Below are positions 23,328 to 35,865 of a DNA stretch of 64,000 nucleotides, one piece after another. The position numbers were made by a program, and so were the translations under genes. The DNA is from Cryptomeria japonica (taxonomy: Eukaryota > Streptophyta > Pinopsida > Cupressales > Cupressaceae): contig NC_081413.1 in assembly GCF_030272615.1 (NCBI RefSeq), positions 603,322,709 to 603,386,708 of the forward strand, written 5' to 3'. The number at the start of each line of letters is the position of its first letter. Positions within the stretch are counted from its first letter, which is position 1. A model generated the notes under the pieces. That model was not told the DNA's origin. It made no database searches and worked only from the letters and a program-made list of their open reading frames with translations.

Positions 23328-24953
23328 TGGTGTAGGGCACATAGCACTCCAAGTTGAAAGTTTTTTGTTTTCTTATAAGTTTGTGTTTTATCTTTGTGAT
23401 GTAATAATCGACCAACCATTTAGAACTCGGTAGAGCCATGGTTGAGTTGTCCAATTTTTGGTTTGAGTCAAATTGTGTTCAGGATGCTGACAGCTTGAGA
23501 AGTGAGATGCTTATGTAGTTCACAAGTAAAGTACTCTAGATGAATGTATTCATGTATTAAGGGTCAATTGAGTTGTGTTTAGGTGTTCTAGGGACTTTGA
23601 GGACCTTTAGGAGTCTTAAAATGCATTAGAATGCAAAGTTGCATCTTGGAGCCAAAAGTTGTAAAAAGTTGTTGAGCATCATTATGCAATTTATTGTAAA
23701 AGTTGCATTTTTGGTTATAGGCGTTAAAAGTTGGTTGAACCAACTGGAACATGAGAATAAAAGCCAAAATTCACTTCATTATAGAGGTCAGAAAATTGGA
23801 AATGCAAGAGCAAGTTTTTGGATTGTGAAGCAACCTTGTTTCCACCGATTTTTGACAGTTTTACACTTGTTTTCATTGCTTGTATGGTCCAGTATAGACT
23901 AGATGGTGTAAAATAATTGCAATTATTGAGTATTCATTGTATTTGTATTATTTAAGGTTGATTTGTAGGTTTGATTGTCCTAGGTTGTAGAGATTTCTTC
24001 CATTCTTTGCAACTAGGAGCAAAACCCTTGCAAGTAGGGTTTAAGAGCAAGGAAATGGCTCTAACCTAGGCATTCTTTGATGGCACCTGTTGAAATCAAT
24101 AAGAATACTAGGTTAGGTTCTATACATTTCTTTAGTATAGGGTGTTTGGTTTTGTAGGTCCTGGAGGAGGAGAAACAATGAAGCCCTAGGCTCACCACTG
24201 GGAGTAGGTGAGTTAAAACAACAAGAAAATTGTGTTTTATGAGCACATGGGGATTGGTGTAGGACCAAGTAACACATGAATGGAGATCCATCTAAGTTCC
24301 CTTGAATATTCCCACATTTTTTGGAGTAGGAGATTTGACTTGTGAAGAGTTTCAGACCCATCTTGTCAAGTCACCCGGTGAGGCCTAAACCCTTCAAAAT
24401 AGTGTAGCATTGGTAACCCCACTTGTACAGATAACCCAGATGCAATTTTACAGTATTGTTTGTAACTTCCAAAAGGGTACTTGAAATCATGATTTATTTA
24501 TTTCCTTGTTTGAGACTTTTACAAACTAAGACCCTAAAACCACCAAGGGAGGGCTAATGCAATTAGGCCTATTTTGGAACCGATAGAGACCTAGAAAGGT
24601 TAGGAAGCTAAAGTGATGGGTTTTGTGAGCCTAATGCCTCAAAATAATTCAAAGACACCTGGTAGATGCATTTGGGGGTGATTGGGAGTGATTGTGTGTT
24701 GAAACCCTAGCAGGAGTGGTTGAAGCCTGAAGTAGAGTGTGTGGGATTGAGGTGGCAACCTTAAGAGGTGGAGTTTATTGTCCAAAACCATTAGCTATAC
24801 CTAGGAGGAAATCCAAAGAGGTTCAGACCTTGGAGGTCTCATTAGCATAACCCCTACTAAGTGTCATAGGAAGGACTTGATTAGTTGAAGGGTTGAGTAG
24901 GACAAGTCACTCAAGAAGGTGTATTAAACCCAACTCCAAGACTCTTTGCATCA
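23328..24953 (+). repeat. 5' LTR of chromovirus
   Basis: It begins TGGTGTAGGGCACATAGC and ends GCATCA directly before the primer-binding site. The 1626-base length matches the 3' LTR (1625). It contains short frames with no coding meaning. Confidence 0.88.
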
Positions 24954-24954
24954 G

Positions 24955-24969
24955 AGTGGTATGAGAGCC
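24955..24969 (+). promoter_or_regulatory. Primer-binding site (initiator Met tRNA type)
   Basis: agtggtatgagagcc follows the 5' LTR by one or two bases. It differs at one position from the plant initiator-Met complement tggtatcagagcc. Confidence 0.8.
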
Positions 24970-25025
24970 ATTCTTTGAAAGATTTGGTGTATATCAGATT
25001 GTCAAGAATCAGAGGCAATTTTAAT

Positions 25026-26209
25026 GCCTCCAAAGGCAATGACTGCAGAAGCCATCCAATAGATGGTGGCATAGATGATAGAAGGATGTAGAAGGAAGTA
25101 GAGGAACAAGAGAGGTTAAGAAGGAGAAGGGGAAGGTTAAGACAAAATGGGGTGATGAGACTGATGAAGAAGTGGAAGATGGAGAGAAACCAACAGTAGT
25201 AGCCATTCCTCAAGACCAAAAGCTATTCTTGGATGCAGGCAAATCCATTTCTAAAGACAAATTGGATGGATTTCCCACTTATGAAGGAAACCTCAATGGC
25301 GAAGAGTTTCTAGATTGGATAGAGGCTCTCAATAATCAATTTGATTACAAAGAGGTAGAAGAAGAGAAAAGAGTCGATGTGGCCAAATCAAGATTGAGAG
25401 GATCAACATTAGTTTGGTGGAGTATATTGGAAGAAGAGAGGATACAAGAAGGAAAGAAGAAGATAATTTCATGGGAGAGTATGAAGATCGGACTTAAGGA
25501 ACAATTCCTTCCAGGAGATTATGAAGTTCAAATCCATAAGAGACTTCAAAATCTAAAACAAAGGGAGTTAGATGTCAATGCATACATTAAGGAATTCCAT
25601 AAACTCAGCTTGAGGGCTAGGAAGCATGAGAATGAAGTGGAGAAGTTGGCCAGGTACATGAATGACCTTAGACAAAATATTCAAGATGAGATAAGTATCC
25701 TCACACCAGACACTGTCCATAAGTATTTTTAGTTGGCCCTAAGGGCAAAAGAGAAGATCAAAAGGAGGAGTGAATAAAATTAGAAACATAGGGGAGGTAA
25801 TAATTTCAGAGGAGGAGAAAGCTTTGGTAGAGGGTAGCAAACACCAAGAAATGAAGAGCAGCAAGGCCAAGAAGGAAGTGGGGACTCTCAGAGAGTAGCA
25901 TTTAGAGGATCCTATAGAGGAAGGAGCAATTTTAGGGACAGGTTTGGAAACTCGGGAAGAGAAAACACAGTCTTCACCGGTAGGTGTTATCATTGCAATC
26001 AAGTTGGTCACACCATGAGTAAGTACTTGGGAAAAGCCTCAAGCTCCACAAGCTCATACATGGTGGAAAGAAGAACTCAATTGTTGCAAGAGGAAAACAC
26101 TCAGAGTGTAACTTCTTCAATCAGCAAGGCAGGGCCAGTGACAGATGGAGAAAACTTGATGATGAAGAGAACAATGCTCAAGATACCCCAAGCTCAAGAG
26201 CCACCATAG
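25026..26209 (+). pseudogene. Chromovirus gag (capsid and zinc knuckle), broken
   Basis: The likely original start is MPPKAMTAEA at 25026, followed by stops in the same frame. The capsid part is open at 25172-25732: YEGNLNGEEFLDWIEALNN, STLVWWSIL, SWESMKIGLKEQFLP and RLQNLKQRELDVNAYIKEF are retrotransposon gag words. After a stop at 25730 a zinc knuckle CYHCNQVGHTMSKY lies near 25985-26030; its last Cys has become Tyr. The gag would package the RNA in particles. Confidence 0.85.
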
Positions 26210-26670
26210 AAGAAAAGTTTGTTTAGGACCAATTGTAGGTCACAAGGGAAGATTTGTAAGGTGATTGTAGATTCAGGTTCCATTGAGAATATTGTCTCAG
26301 TTGAAATGGTGGACAAACTCAAATTGAAAAGATTACCTCATCCCACTCCTTACAAGGTATCCTGGCTCAACCGGGGTCAACATGTCTTGGTTGACGAACA
26401 AGCATGGGTGGATTTTGAAATTGGTGAGTATAAGGATAGATTACTATGTGACATATTGCCTATGGATGCTTGTCATTTTTTGTTGGGTCATCCATGGCAA
26501 TATGATGTGAGAGCTACTCATGATGGAGAAAAGAACAACTATCTTATCACCTAGAATGGGAAGAAGTACCAAATGGATCGACTACCTGATCCAAAGGAAG
26601 AAAATAAAATAGGATCCAGTGTGATGCTGATGAGAGATAAATAGTTTCTTAAAGTGTTGAAGCAAGAAGG
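26210..26670 (+). pseudogene. Chromovirus aspartic protease remnant
   Basis: The frame 26219-26554 holds VIVDSGSIENIVS with the catalytic DSG, and MDACHFLLGHPWQYD, the usual C-terminal protease motif. Stops bound it on both sides. It is part of the gag-pol polyprotein. Confidence 0.82.
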
Positions 26671-26769
26671 TCATCAAGGCCATGCTATAGTGTTGAAGCC
26701 TAGAGATGAAGCTAAGGAAGATCCAATGAGTGAAGTGCCTCAAGAGGTGCAAGGTCTACTCAAAAAATA

Positions 26770-28127
26770 TGCCTAAGTGATAGGGGATGACATGCTTGAT
26801 TCTTTGCCTCCAATGAGAGATGTGAATCATCAAATATATTTAATACCAGGGGCCAATCTACCAAACAAAGCTGCCTATAAAATGACACCTAGTCAAAATG
26901 AAGAGATCACCAAATAAATGCAAGAACTCTTGGACAAAGGATTTATCAAGAAGAGTTTCAGTCCATGTGTTGTTCCTACTATGTTAGTGCCTGAAAAGGG
27001 AGGCAAATGGAGAATGTGCAAGAACTCTAGAGAAATCAATAAGATTACTATAAGGTACCGGTTTCCCATGCCCAGGATTGAGGACCTATTGGACAATCTA
27101 GGAGGTGCAAGCTACTTCACAAAGGTGGACTTTAAATCTGGTTATCATTAGATCCGAATCACACTTGGAGATTGAAGACAACCTTTAGGACCAATGCAGG
27201 CCTATATGAGTGGTTGGTGAGGCCATTTGGCCTCACCAATGCACCTAGTACCTTCCAACGGCTCATGAATGAAGTATTAGTTGAGTTTATTGGTAGATTT
27301 GTTATTGTGTATCTTGATGACATTTTAATCTACGGCAGGTCCAAGGAGGAACACCTCAAGCATATGGAGATGGTCTTGAAGAGGTTGAAGGAGGCTCAAC
27401 TCAATATTAACCTGGAAAAATGTGATTTTTTGAAAACTGAGCTTGTATACCTTGGTTTTTTTATTTCTCATGGATGTTTAAAGATGGATCCAAGTAAGGT
27501 AGAAGCAATACTTAATTGGCCTATCCCTAGGGGCATAAGTGAAGTTAGAATCTTTCATGGAATGGCATATTTTTATAGGATGTTTGTAATAAACTTTAGA
27601 CATGTTTGTGCTCTTATTCTCATTACCATTAAAGGAGGGATTAAGTGTCACTTTAAGTGAATAGAGGAAGCCAATAAGGGGTTTGAAATGTTGAAAACCA
27701 AGATAGAAGATTTGCCAACCCTTAGATTGTCTGATTTCAATCAGTTGTTTATAGTAGAGTGTGATGAAAGCCAAAGGGCAATAGGGGCATTTTTAAGCCA
27801 AGATGGTCATCCTATAGCTTTCTTCTCAGAAAAGTTAAATAAAGCTAAGAAAAGGTACTCCACATATGACTTGGAGTTGTATTCATTGACAACCATTCCC
27901 TTAGTTTCCTCAAAGGGCAAGGGAAGTTGAACCAAAGAAACTTAAAGTGGGTTGAGTACTTACAATCCTATACATTCACTTTCAAACACAAGAAAGGGAC
28001 AACCAACAAAGTAGATGATACACTAAGTAGGAGAGTCATGATTATGCAGGAGATACAATTGCAAAGTGTGGGTTTGAGTGATTTAAAATACCTCTACAAG
28101 GATGATAAGGATTTTGTAGATATATAA
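26770..28127 (+). pseudogene. Chromovirus reverse transcriptase and RNase H, broken
   Basis: RT motifs appear in order: [41 protein letters not shown] (catalytic Asp), FGLTNAPSTFQRLMN, and YLDDILIYG near 27310-27336. RNase H follows with LFIVECDESQRAIGAFL and PIAFFSEKLN, then LQSYTFTFKHKKGTTNKVDD. Stops interrupt at about 26917, 27150, 27658 and 27930. Gypsy order is clear because integrase follows rather than precedes RT. Confidence 0.9.
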
Positions 28128-29544
28128 TGTTTGTACTGATTTTTCTAACACCTCACATGTCTCTTATTCAGAATACATGATACAAGAGGGTTTTATGTTC
28201 AAAGGTCATCTTCTTTGCACACCTAAATGTTCTATGAGGCAAAATATTATCCAAGAGAAGCATCAAGGAGGTCTAGGAGGTCATTTTGGCATTGATAAGA
28301 CTTTGGAGTAGGTTGGTAGGTTTTATTATTGGCCCAAGTTGCAATTAGAAGTGAGAAGGTTTGTAGAGAAATGTACCATCTGCCAAAGAGTAAAGGGAAC
28401 ATCAAGTAATGCAGGTCTATATCAACCCTTGGTCATACCTCAGAGGCCTTGGGAATGTTTGAGCATGGATTTTGTGTTAGGCTTGCCTGGGACCCCAAGA
28501 GGATTTGATTGTGTGTATGTGGTGGTAGATAGGTTCAGCAAAATGGTACATTTAATACCTTGCAAGAGAACCAATGATGCCACCTATATTGCAGGTCTCT
28601 TCTTCAAGGAGATACTCAAAATTCACGGTCTTCCAACTAGCATTGTTAGTGATAGAGATGTGAAGTTTTGGAGCCACTTTTGGAGGACGCTTTGGAGGAA
28701 GTTGGGCACCACGTTATCTTTTTCATATGCCTATCATCCTCAATTAGATAGTCAGACAAAGGTAGTCAATCGATCATTGGGTAACTTGCTAAGATGTCTT
28801 ACAAAACAACATGGACAAACTTGGGATCTAGTACTTGGATAGGCATAATATGCATATAATGACTTAGTGAACTGTAGCACAGGTAAAATTCATTTTGAGA
28901 TAGTGTATGGATTCCATCCTAGGGACATATTATAGCTTAGAAATCTTAGTTCCATGGCACCCAAGAGGGCACAAGGGGAGAACTTTGTAGACGGTATTAA
29001 AGAGGTGCATGATAAAGTAAGGTAGTCCTTACAAGAAAAATCCAAGCAATATAAGTTACAAGCTAATAAAACAAGGAGGAAAGTACAATTTAAAGTGGGA
29101 GATTTAGTGTTGGCATACCTTAGGAAGGAGAGACTTCCAAAAGGGCATCCTACCAAGCTCATGATGAAGAAAATTGGGCCTCTGAAGGTGGTGCAAAAGT
29201 ATGGGCAGAATGCAGATGAGGTTGAACTTCCTCCTACCTTGGGGATATCTCCTATTTTTAATGTATGTGATCTCTATCCATAGAAGGGAGAGTCACCAAC
29301 AAATCAAATAGATATGCCATCACTGGTTCATGAAGATTGGATAAAGGATTTTCTACCTAGTCAACCGGTTAAGTTGGAGAGTATCTTGGATACCAAGATA
29401 GTAAAGAAGACAAGAAAAGGAGTATACAAGAAATCTCTTGTCAAGTGGGAAGGGTTACCTAATTTAGATGTCATTTGGATGTTAGAGATAGATATACTTC
29501 AACATGGAGTGGAGATTGCAGACCTTATAACTCAAGGGACTTGA
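28128..29544 (+). pseudogene. Chromovirus integrase with chromodomain, broken
   Basis: The HHCC zinc domain (HQGGLGGHFGIDKT, CTICQRVKG) precedes the catalytic core, with SMDFVLGLPGT, VVDRFSKMVHLIP and SIVSDRDVKF. A GPY-like module follows (KKIGPLKVVQKYG), and the end at 29360-29510 is a chromodomain (LESILDTKIVKKTRKG, SLVKWEGLPN, WMLEIDI). Chromodomains mark chromoviruses and are thought to guide integration to particular chromatin. Several stops break the frame. Confidence 0.9.
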
Positions 29545-29565
29545 GATCTTTGACCCAGGGGAGTA

Positions 29566-31190
29566 TGGTGCAGAGCACCTAGCACTCTAAGTTGAAATTT
29601 TTTTGTTTTCTTTAAAGTTTGTGTGTTATCTTTGTGATGTAATAATGGACCAACCATTTAGGACTCAGTAGAGCCATGGTTGAGCTGTCCAAGTTTTGGT
29701 TTGAGTAAAATTGTGTTCAAGATGCTGACAGCCTGGGAAGTGAGAAGCTTAGGTAGTTCACAGGTAAAGTACTCCAGATGAATGTATTCATGAATTAGGG
29801 GTCAATTGAGTTGTGTTTAGGTATTACAGGGTTTTTTAGGACCTAAAAGAGTCTTAAAATGCATTATAATGCAAAGTTGCATCTTGGAGCCAAAAGTTGT
29901 AAAACGTTGTTGAGCAACATTATGCAATTTCTTGCAAAAGTTGCATTTTTGGTTATAGGCATTAAAAGTTGGTTGAACCGACTAGAAAAAGAGAATAAAA
30001 GCCAAAATTCACTTCATTTTATGGGTTAGAATATTGGAAATGAAAGAGCAAGTTTTTGGATTGTGAAGCAACCTTGTTTCCACTAGTTTTTGATAATTTT
30101 ACACTTATTTTCATTGATTGTATGTTCCAGTATGGACTAGATGGTGTAAAATCATTTCAATTATTGAGTGTTCATTGTATTTGTCTTCTTTAAGGTTGAT
30201 TTTCAAGTTTGATTGTCCTAGGTTGCAAAGGTTTCTTCCATTATGTGCAACTAGGAGCAAAACCCTTGCAAGTAGGGTTTAAGAGAAAGGAAACGGCTCT
30301 AACCTAGGCATTCTTTGATGGCACTTATTGAAATAAATAAGAATGATAGGTTAGGGTCTGTACATAGCTTTAGTATAGGGTGTGTGGTTTTGTAAGTCTT
30401 GGAGGAGGAGAAATAATGAAGCCCTAGGCTCACCACTGGGAATAGGTGAGGTAGGATAGCAAGAAAAGTGTGTTTTATGAGCACATGGGGATTGGTACAA
30501 GACCAAGTGACACATGAATGGAAATCCCTTTGAGTTCCCTTGAAGATTACCACATTTTTTGGAGTAGGATATTTGACTGGTGAAGAGTTTTAGACCCATC
30601 TTGCCAAGTCACCCGATGAGGCCTAAACCCTTCAAAATAGTGTAGCATTGGAAACCCCACTTGTACGGATAACCCAGATGCATGTTTTCATTATTTTCTA
30701 TAACTTACAAAAGGGCAATTGAATCCATGATTTATTTATATCCTTGTTTGAGACTTTTACAGACTAAGACCCTAAAAATGCCAAGGGAGGCTAATGCAAT
30801 TAGGCCTATTTTGGAACTGGGAGAGACCTAGGAAGGTTAGGAAGCTAAAGCAATGGTTTTTGTGAGCCTAATGCCTCAAAATACTTCAAAGAAACATGGT
30901 AGAAGCATTGGGGGGCCATTGGGAGTGATTGATTGTTGAGATCCTGGTAGGAGTGGTTGGAGCCTGAAGTAGAGTGTGTGGGATTGAGGTGGCAACTTCA
31001 AGAGGTGGAGTTTATTGTCCAAAACCATTGGCTATACCTAGGAAGCAATCCAAAGAGGTTCAAACCTTGGAGGTCTCATTAGCATAACCCCTACTAAGTT
31101 GCATAGGAAGGACTTGAGTAGTTGAAGGGTTGAGTAGGACAAGTCACTCAAGAAGGTGTATTGAACTCAACTCCAAGACTCTCTGCATCA
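29566..31190 (+). repeat. 3' LTR of chromovirus
   Basis: It starts TGGTGCAGAGCACCTAGC after the polypurine tract and ends CTGCATCA at 31190, next to the right target copy gtgaa. It aligns to the 5' LTR along its whole length. Confidence 0.88.
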
Positions 31191-31365
31191 GTGAAGCTAG
31201 TTAAGGTAGATAATTTGATGAATGTTGTAGATTTTTCAACTAAGTTTTTAAGCACATATAATTTCAAATGGTGTTGGGATTCTATGAGCCTCATGGCCCC
31301 TAGAAATTAATTGATGGTGTAGATACTCCATTTTCTTTTGTAAGGTGTTGGACAAGTGGGAGAAT
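31191..31365 (+). pseudogene. Ty1/copia RNase H end and polypurine tract, right part
   Basis: After the right target copy the copia frame resumes (VKLVKVDNLMNVVDF, TKFLST, FKWCWDSMSL), the usual end of copia RNase H. A polypurine tract acaagtgggagaa at 31353-31365 then precedes the LTR start. Together with 22303-23327 this shows the chromovirus landed in the last part of the copia pol. Confidence 0.82.
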
Positions 31366-32500
31366 GTTGAGAAAATGGTTTCTCAACCTTGCATTTACAT
31401 AAAGTTAATATTTATTAGGTTTTCATTTGAGCATTAATTGGTCTAAAATTTTCCCCAAAGCTCTAGGTTAGCTTTATAAGCATGCCTAAATTTTTTTGTT
31501 GAAATATCATGTCTAAATTTTGAGATATTAAAGTTTTTGTTTATGAAATTTGGGAAAGAAAAATATTGGAGTCAACTTTGAGGGATTTTTAAGCATTGAA
31601 ATGGCCCAAAAGTTATTTGAACTAGCGTAATAGGTTATATATTGATATATCACATCATGAGCTATCAAGAATTTCAAATGGTTCGTCAATCACACACCTG
31701 GTTCAAAAGTTATAGCCTCCAAAATTTGGGTCTCCTTGAATAGAAAATATTAAAATGCATTGGACTCATAAATGAGCTATAAAATGGAGGTACACATGTT
31801 GATGTGTGTTTTGACACATCATAGGGTAGCTAAGATCAATTCCACTTTATTGGTGGTTTTAACCTATGGTTTTGTAATACTATTTGAACATTTCATGTAT
31901 TGTATCTCCTATAAATGAGGTGTAGGAGATAGAGGTTGTGTGTAAGAGTCTTATAAATATTGAGTTACCTCTAAATCAATAGTTGGTGGTACTCTTGTGA
32001 AAATATTTCTCTGAAAGTATATTATAATCTAGTGTTTAATTTTTGAATAATATATTGTGTAGCTTTTGGAGTGTAGGGATTTTCTTCTAAAATAGTTTTC
32101 CCTACATAAATCATTCTCTTTTGGATTAAGGCAAAAACAAGTTTTGAAGGGCCCCGAAACCCTTTACAAAATTATTCTAAGAGGATTAGAATAAGAAAGC
32201 AATATCCAAATCAAAATGACTTGCAAGGATAGGCATATAAAGCAGCAGCCAAAGAGACAACAAAAGCCCAGCTAGGCACAAAAAGACAAGAGAAAGACAA
32301 AACCTAGACATAGAAAGAACCAGCAATACAAAACAACCCAATTACATTAGGCTTCTAAGGATCTTAGTGACCTCATCCTCTAGGGCATTCATGTACATAA
32401 ATCATTTTGTTCTGGTGTGTATGTTATTTATATTTATTTCTATTATGTTTCTATAACTGTTGTAAGGATCTCTAAAATTTATTTCATTACGCTCCTCTCA
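31366..32500 (+). repeat. 3' LTR of the copia remnant (interrupted, right end uncertain)
   Basis: The LTR begins TGTTGAGAAAATGGTTTCTC, itself a short inverted repeat, right after the polypurine tract. It runs to at least 32115, is interrupted by a LINE-like insert (32116-32393) and continues after the duplicated tacataaatcatt. With no 5' copy to compare, the right end is a guess. Confidence 0.55.
32116..32393 (-). mobile_element. 5'-truncated LINE-like insert with 13-bp target duplication
   Basis: tacataaatcatt is repeated at 32103-32115 and 32394-32406 on both sides of a 278-base insert. On the minus strand the insert ends with a T/C-rich 3' region (gggtttcggggccctt, then ttttgccttaatcc) as plant LINE 3' ends do. 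Before that a short open end (MNALEDEVTKILRSLM, stop) is visible. A 13-base duplication fits target-primed reverse transcription. Confidence 0.65.
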
Positions 32501-33516
32501 AGGTTAGTGTAGGAAGTTATTTAGATACTTAGCTTATTTACAATTCTTTCTAATTTGGTTATGATAGTTTCCAAAATTTGTCATTGAGTAGCCAAATATT
32601 CTCCTCCAATTGTAATGGTGAATACTTTATAAAATTCATCATCAATGTCTTTCTACTCCTTACTTCAAATTCCAACTAATTTGGTTATGAAAGTTGCCAG
32701 AAGTTGTCATTGACTTTATCAAAGAATCTCCATTTATAATAGTGGAAACTTTCTAAAATTCATCATGCAAAAAACTTTCCCAAAATGGTACAAACTCCAT
32801 TTCCCCACTAAGCTTTTCCAAATATTAATTTAATATTTAAATGATTTTTTGATGTTGAGAATATTTGGATACTCATAAACATTAAATCAATTATTCTCCC
32901 TAAGCTTGACCGATAAACCCAATAAAGAATAAAATGTGTTAATAAATTTCAAATTTAAATTTTTAAAAAATAGGGACATGACAATGTGGGTATTAACTGT
33001 ACTGTAAAAAATTTGTACAACAATTTCACACTAGGTTTGGACCCACTTTGACATTTATATGCCTAATGTATTCATAATTTTATTCAGTTTTGAGACTATT
33101 TCTATAAACTTGGTACATTCCCCTATTCATGACCTTTTTCATGGCTTGTTTTACCAAGTATAGGATGCTATCACCTTATACGAGGAATTAGAGCTCAAAT
33201 TTTGAAAAATGAAATTCAACTTTGAAAATAGCATGAACTTACCCTTTGTTCTCAGTATTCCCTAAAATTTAAATTCATAAAGGTGTGAGTTGCATATTAA
33301 TACAACTCCGTCTCTCATTTCAAACTAAAAGCTAAGAAATGAAGAAGACTCTCAATCAAATTTGATAAAGCAATTCAAGTATAAATCGATATTCAAGGAG
33401 CAAAGAATTCAAGCATAAAACATTGTTATAACAATCATGATCAACTACATTATGTTTCTCCAAGATTAAAGTGTGTACTAAAATTTTGTAGTATTTCATT
33501 CTATTTTTTATTACAT
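32501..33516. other. AT-rich DNA without recognised gene
   Basis: No gene or clear element is seen. Diverged repeats of gtcattgan.. and aaaattcatcat occur at about 32580-32640 and 32700-32770, suggesting a small internal duplication of about 120 bases. Confidence 0.4.
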
Positions 33517-35485
33517 TAGTAGGGAGAGGGGCCTGAACCCTTATAAAACAACAAAATCAAAGAGTAGCAACACAAAATCTAGCATCAAACAACCAGATCA
33601 ACAACATAAACCTTACTAGTCTCTCTCAAAAGTGATAAAAATCATCATGTTAACATAGCTAACCATATTGATATGATCTAGCCACCATCTATCCATGATA
33701 ATATAACTATGAGCAACTAAATATAAAGAGTCTATAAAGTTAATAGAGAAGATAATTCTAATATAAGTCTGATATATATGACACATAGGACTACTCATAG
33801 AATTATGAAAAGTACGCCTAACTATATTTAAAATCAACATGGAGCAAAAAAAGAAAAAACATTTTCAACTCACTCTTCCCTGATGAGGTTCCAGTTCTAT
33901 TCTAGTCTCTACACCTGCTCATTCCAAATCTCCAAGGGAATTGTATCCTCATTCTTATCTTCCTTGTCCAATTTTCCTTGCTTCGATAGCTTCCTAACTT
34001 TCTTCTTCATCCTACTCTACCCAAAGACAAATCCCCATGGAAGCTTTCCTCAGTATGTCATTAGTAATGGCACATAGAGAGCTTAAGGAATTTCCCATTT
34101 TTTGGTATCCCTGCCTGTACTCTTCAAATTTGGCTTCAAGGTTAAAACCCTTACATGCAATTCAATTATCTAGTTGTGCATCTTCCTAGTGCTATAATTA
34201 TCTACACCAGAGGATGAATCCTAAGAATAGGGCACCATTTCCACATCATTTAGAGAGTTATGGGGCAGGGAAACCGGTTCAGAATTGTCCATGTCCTCTA
34301 AAGATTCACTCTCCTCATCCAATTCCTCCTTGTATTGCTCCTCTTATTTAGTATCCTCATTAGTGGAAGCATCATCATATTTTGGTATAAATTCCTCAGT
34401 CAATTCATGTATAGTCACTTTGGGTTTGATTTTAACCCTTCTATCTTTAGCCAGGAGACGGGATGACCTTCTCCCCCTAGAGATCTTATCCTTCTTTTCC
34501 TTCTCATGTATCTCCTCCTATTCCTTCTCAAAGTCATGTAAGTCAAGGTATATGGTGATGCTTCTCTTGGAAGAATATTTATCATTCTTTTTGGACTTAA
34601 CAAGCCTATTTTTTAGGGATTTCTAGTTTTCTTTTGTCAAGGTTGATTTTAAGTAGAGCCACTTCCAGGGTTTTCGGTTCTTGTTGGGAATAGGGCTTCT
34701 AACCTTTAGACTTGAAAGTAGGACTACTGTCAGGCGAAGATAGGGGGTTAGTATCAATAAGTTCAATTTTAACAAAGGAGTCATGGGCCTCATCCTTAGG
34801 CTCATAATTCCCAAGAAGGGTAAGCAAATAATTGCGATGAGGGGGATGATCAAAGGCATATTTATACATAATATAAATAAGCCCTTGGTGGAGCAGAGAA
34901 TTAGCGCCATTAGTAATATTGGCTGCAAGTGAAGTGAAAAGAAAATAGGACAAATTTATCCTATCACCATCCCTAATGTGATTCAGGATGGGAAAATTGT
35001 AGTCATACGTAGAGGTATAATGTCCTTCTAAGGTAAAGTATTTCATAATAAAATAACTTACAAATTGCATACGGCTTAGGAAGGACAAAATGCACATACC
35101 CATTTTGCACCACCACCATCCTCTCTCCTTTTTTGAAGAATTTATTCATGTGGTTCTTGTAATCTCCTGAGATTTTCTTCTCAACATTCTTGCCCTCATT
35201 CTGCAACCCAATCACTTTCATAATAAGATTTGGTGAAACAACAAAGGAGATACGACCAATTGACACCTCATCATTCTGCCAGGAGTTGCAGAATCTCACT
35301 AACAAGGCTTTGTTATAACCCTTCTTGGAAAGGAAGAAGGGAATCATACCTTCTCTATGGAAAATATCCCACACTTTATTTTTATGAAGTTTCTTACAGC
35401 TTTTAGTTTTCATCCTCTTCAAAGGTCCCCTCATTTTGAAAGATTTAGGCATAGTGCAACAATAGAAAGTTTGAAAGTGACACAA
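33517..35485 (-). pseudogene. Retroposon-like unit with an unrecognised ORF
   Basis: The minus strand is open at 35485-35003, beginning near MPKSFKMRGPLKRMKTKS, with REGMIPFFLSKKGYNKAL and GRISFVVSPNLIMKVIGL. A frameshift near 35030 leads into 34980-34699 (DYNFPILNHIRDGDRINL, KYAFDHPPHRNYLL). An acidic, stop-broken C-terminal part (VTIHELTEEFIPKYDD, EELDEESESLEDMD) runs to about 33890. The left end at 33517-33560 resembles a LINE 3' end (agggttcaggcccctctcc, aatgtaataaaa). I do not recognise the protein. Its central part loosely resembles ORF2 of the outer LTR element (52764-53254). Confidence 0.45.
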
Positions 35486-35860
35486 GGGTAAACTGTATCT
35501 TATAAAACTGACCTCATCTAGTAAAATATACTTACCACAAAGACTATTTTTAGGTTGATTGTCATCATTGTCCCCTCATGTGAAAGGACAACTCACATCA
35601 TGGGAAATTAAGCTACTATGAAAGAAAAAAACCATCACCTTTCCATTGAATTATTTCCTCATCTTTTGTAATTAAAGCAAAGTGGAGGTAAAAAGCTTCG
35701 TACTTCAAATGTTTCAAATAGAATTATTGACATATGCATCACCTCTTGTCCTAGTAGATGTCCAACACAACTCCCAAATTATCCACCCAGTCAGCCTCCT
35801 TGCATCATCTCGATAATCATTGGGCAAATAATTCTATTAATATCAAGCCTTTTGTGAGAT
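35486..35860. other. Unassigned DNA left of the nested stack
   Basis: No frame or repeat is recognised. The last five bases before the outer element (35861-35865, tccat) are its target duplication. Confidence 0.4.
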
Positions 35861-35865
35861 TCCAT
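35861..35865. repeat. Target-site duplication of outer element, left copy (tccat)
   Basis: tccat is found here and at 63264-63268, exactly outside the two ends of the outer LTR element. The perfect match across 27.4 kb confirms that the whole stack is one insertion. Confidence 0.85.

Larger units (their letters stand above)
23328..31190 (+). mobile_element. Chromovirus (Ty3/gypsy) with both LTRs, decayed
   Basis: The element has a 5' LTR (23328-24953), an initiator-Met type primer site, gag, protease, RT, RNase H, integrase with GPY-like region and chromodomain in gypsy order, a polypurine tract (cccaggggagta) and a 3' LTR (29566-31190). It is 7.86 kb and inserted into a copia RNase H region. 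LTRs differ at roughly one base in ten over the first 100 bases, and coding frames carry many stops, so it is an old, inactive copy. Confidence 0.92.

Noticed and set aside
24061-24361. Minus-strand frames repeated at 24061-24361 and 30299-30599
   Set aside because: They are equal positions in the two chromovirus LTRs, not a duplicated gene.
23331-24953. Chromovirus LTR starting at TGTAGGG with TSD aatgg/gtgaa
   Set aside because: The five bases do not match. Moving the start three bases left to TGGTG gives gcgaa/gtgaa and restores the interrupted copia frame.
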